Assembly: GCA_002407935.1 (NCBI GenBank)
Contig: DHPU01000060.1
Span: forward strand, 1-5,714
Length of the DNA stretch: 5,714 bases
Origin: Peptococcaceae bacterium UBA5356
Lineage (GTDB): Bacteria; Bacillota; Peptococcia; DRI-13; DTU073
Direction of reading: 5' to 3'
The position numbers were made by a program, and so were the translations under genes. The notes under the pieces were generated by a model, which saw nothing but the letters and a program-made list of their open reading frames with translations, ran no database searches and was not told the DNA's origin. Within the stretch, counting starts at the first letter, position 1. Every line of letters starts with the position of its first letter. Positions 5,497 to 5,714 of the stretch are shown piece by piece.

Positions 5497-5714
5497 ATGA
5501 AGATTGTGTTAGTTGTTATAGTAGCAAGCCTTTTATCAGTTGGTTTATATTTGCTAATAGAGCGGCTGGAGCAGGGGAAAAAGGATAAAACAGAAGAAAA
5601 AGCAGAGGAAAAAACAGAGGGAAAAGAGATAGAAACGTTTCCTAAGCTGATTGATTATGACATTTACGTTATGAGTAAAAAAGAGCGGCTTTTTTATCTT
5701 GGACTAGCTGCCGG
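5497..5714 (+). CDS. Membrane-anchored protein, partial; probable TadB-like Tad platform protein (type II secretion F family)
   Basis: The frame stays open for 72 codons and runs off the right edge, so only the N-terminus is seen. Residues 4-21 (VLVVIVASLLSVGLYLLI) form a hydrophobic helix, a membrane anchor or uncleaved signal. Residues about 22-47 are a Lys/Glu-rich, low-complexity linker. The segment from about residue 48 (PKLIDYDIYVMSKKERLFYLGLAAG) resembles the stretch that leads into the next membrane helix in Firmicute TadB-like proteins. TadB works with TadC as the inner-membrane platform that couples the CpaF motor to the pilus. Position directly after cpaF is the usual place for tadB. 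The GspF-type domain itself lies outside the window, so the identity rests on context and this short resemblance. That the frame is a real gene is well supported by its ribosome site, start and composition. Confidence 0.65.
   Translation, partial: MKIVLVVIVASLLSVGLYLLIERLEQGKKDKTEEKAEEKTEGKEIETFPKLIDYDIYVMSKKERLFYLGLAA

Overview
The window looks like chromosomal DNA from a low-to-moderate GC Firmicute, most likely a member of the Clostridia. The support is purine-rich Shine-Dalgarno sites (AAGGGGG, GGAAGG, GGAGG, AGAGGGG), two extended -10 promoters of the Gram-positive TRTGnTATAAT type, AT-rich spacers, and protein types common in anaerobic Firmicutes. I cannot name the genus from sequence alone. 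All genes lie on the plus strand.

Layout. Positions 1-166 are non-coding: a strong hairpin (84-117) followed directly by an extended -10 promoter (124-138). Next is a Fic-domain protein (167-970) carrying both the complete Fic active-site motif and its own N-terminal inhibitory helix. After 48 bases comes a B12-binding/radical SAM protein of the DUF4080-like type (1019-2728), which ends in tandem stop codons. A 133-base gap holds a weak terminator-like hairpin and a second promoter that shares a 15-base identical core with the first. This promoter appears to start a Tad (tight adherence / Flp-type IV pilus) operon: a CpaE/TadZ-like pseudo-receiver plus MinD-like ATPase (2862-4031, true start probably 2886), a CpaF/TadA secretion ATPase (4057-5346), a 150-base purine- and G-rich spacer, and the first 72 codons of a membrane-anchored protein (5497 to the window edge) that is probably the TadB-like inner-membrane platform protein.

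How the genes work together. In Tad systems the TadZ/CpaE protein is thought to position the machine in the cell, the CpaF ATPase powers pilin assembly, and TadB/TadC form the membrane platform. The order cpaE-cpaF-tadB fits this, with pilin, TadC and pseudopilin genes expected beyond the right edge. The Fic and radical SAM genes form a separate upstream unit with no visible functional link to the pilus. Their close spacing and shared upstream promoter suggest co-transcription but do not establish a shared pathway.

I found no CRISPR array, insertion sequence, tRNA or rRNA. Nothing here clearly amounts to an undescribed system. The points most worth a second look are the unusual features of the Tad ATPases, the spacer before the TadB-like gene, the matched promoters, and the Fic/radical SAM pairing.
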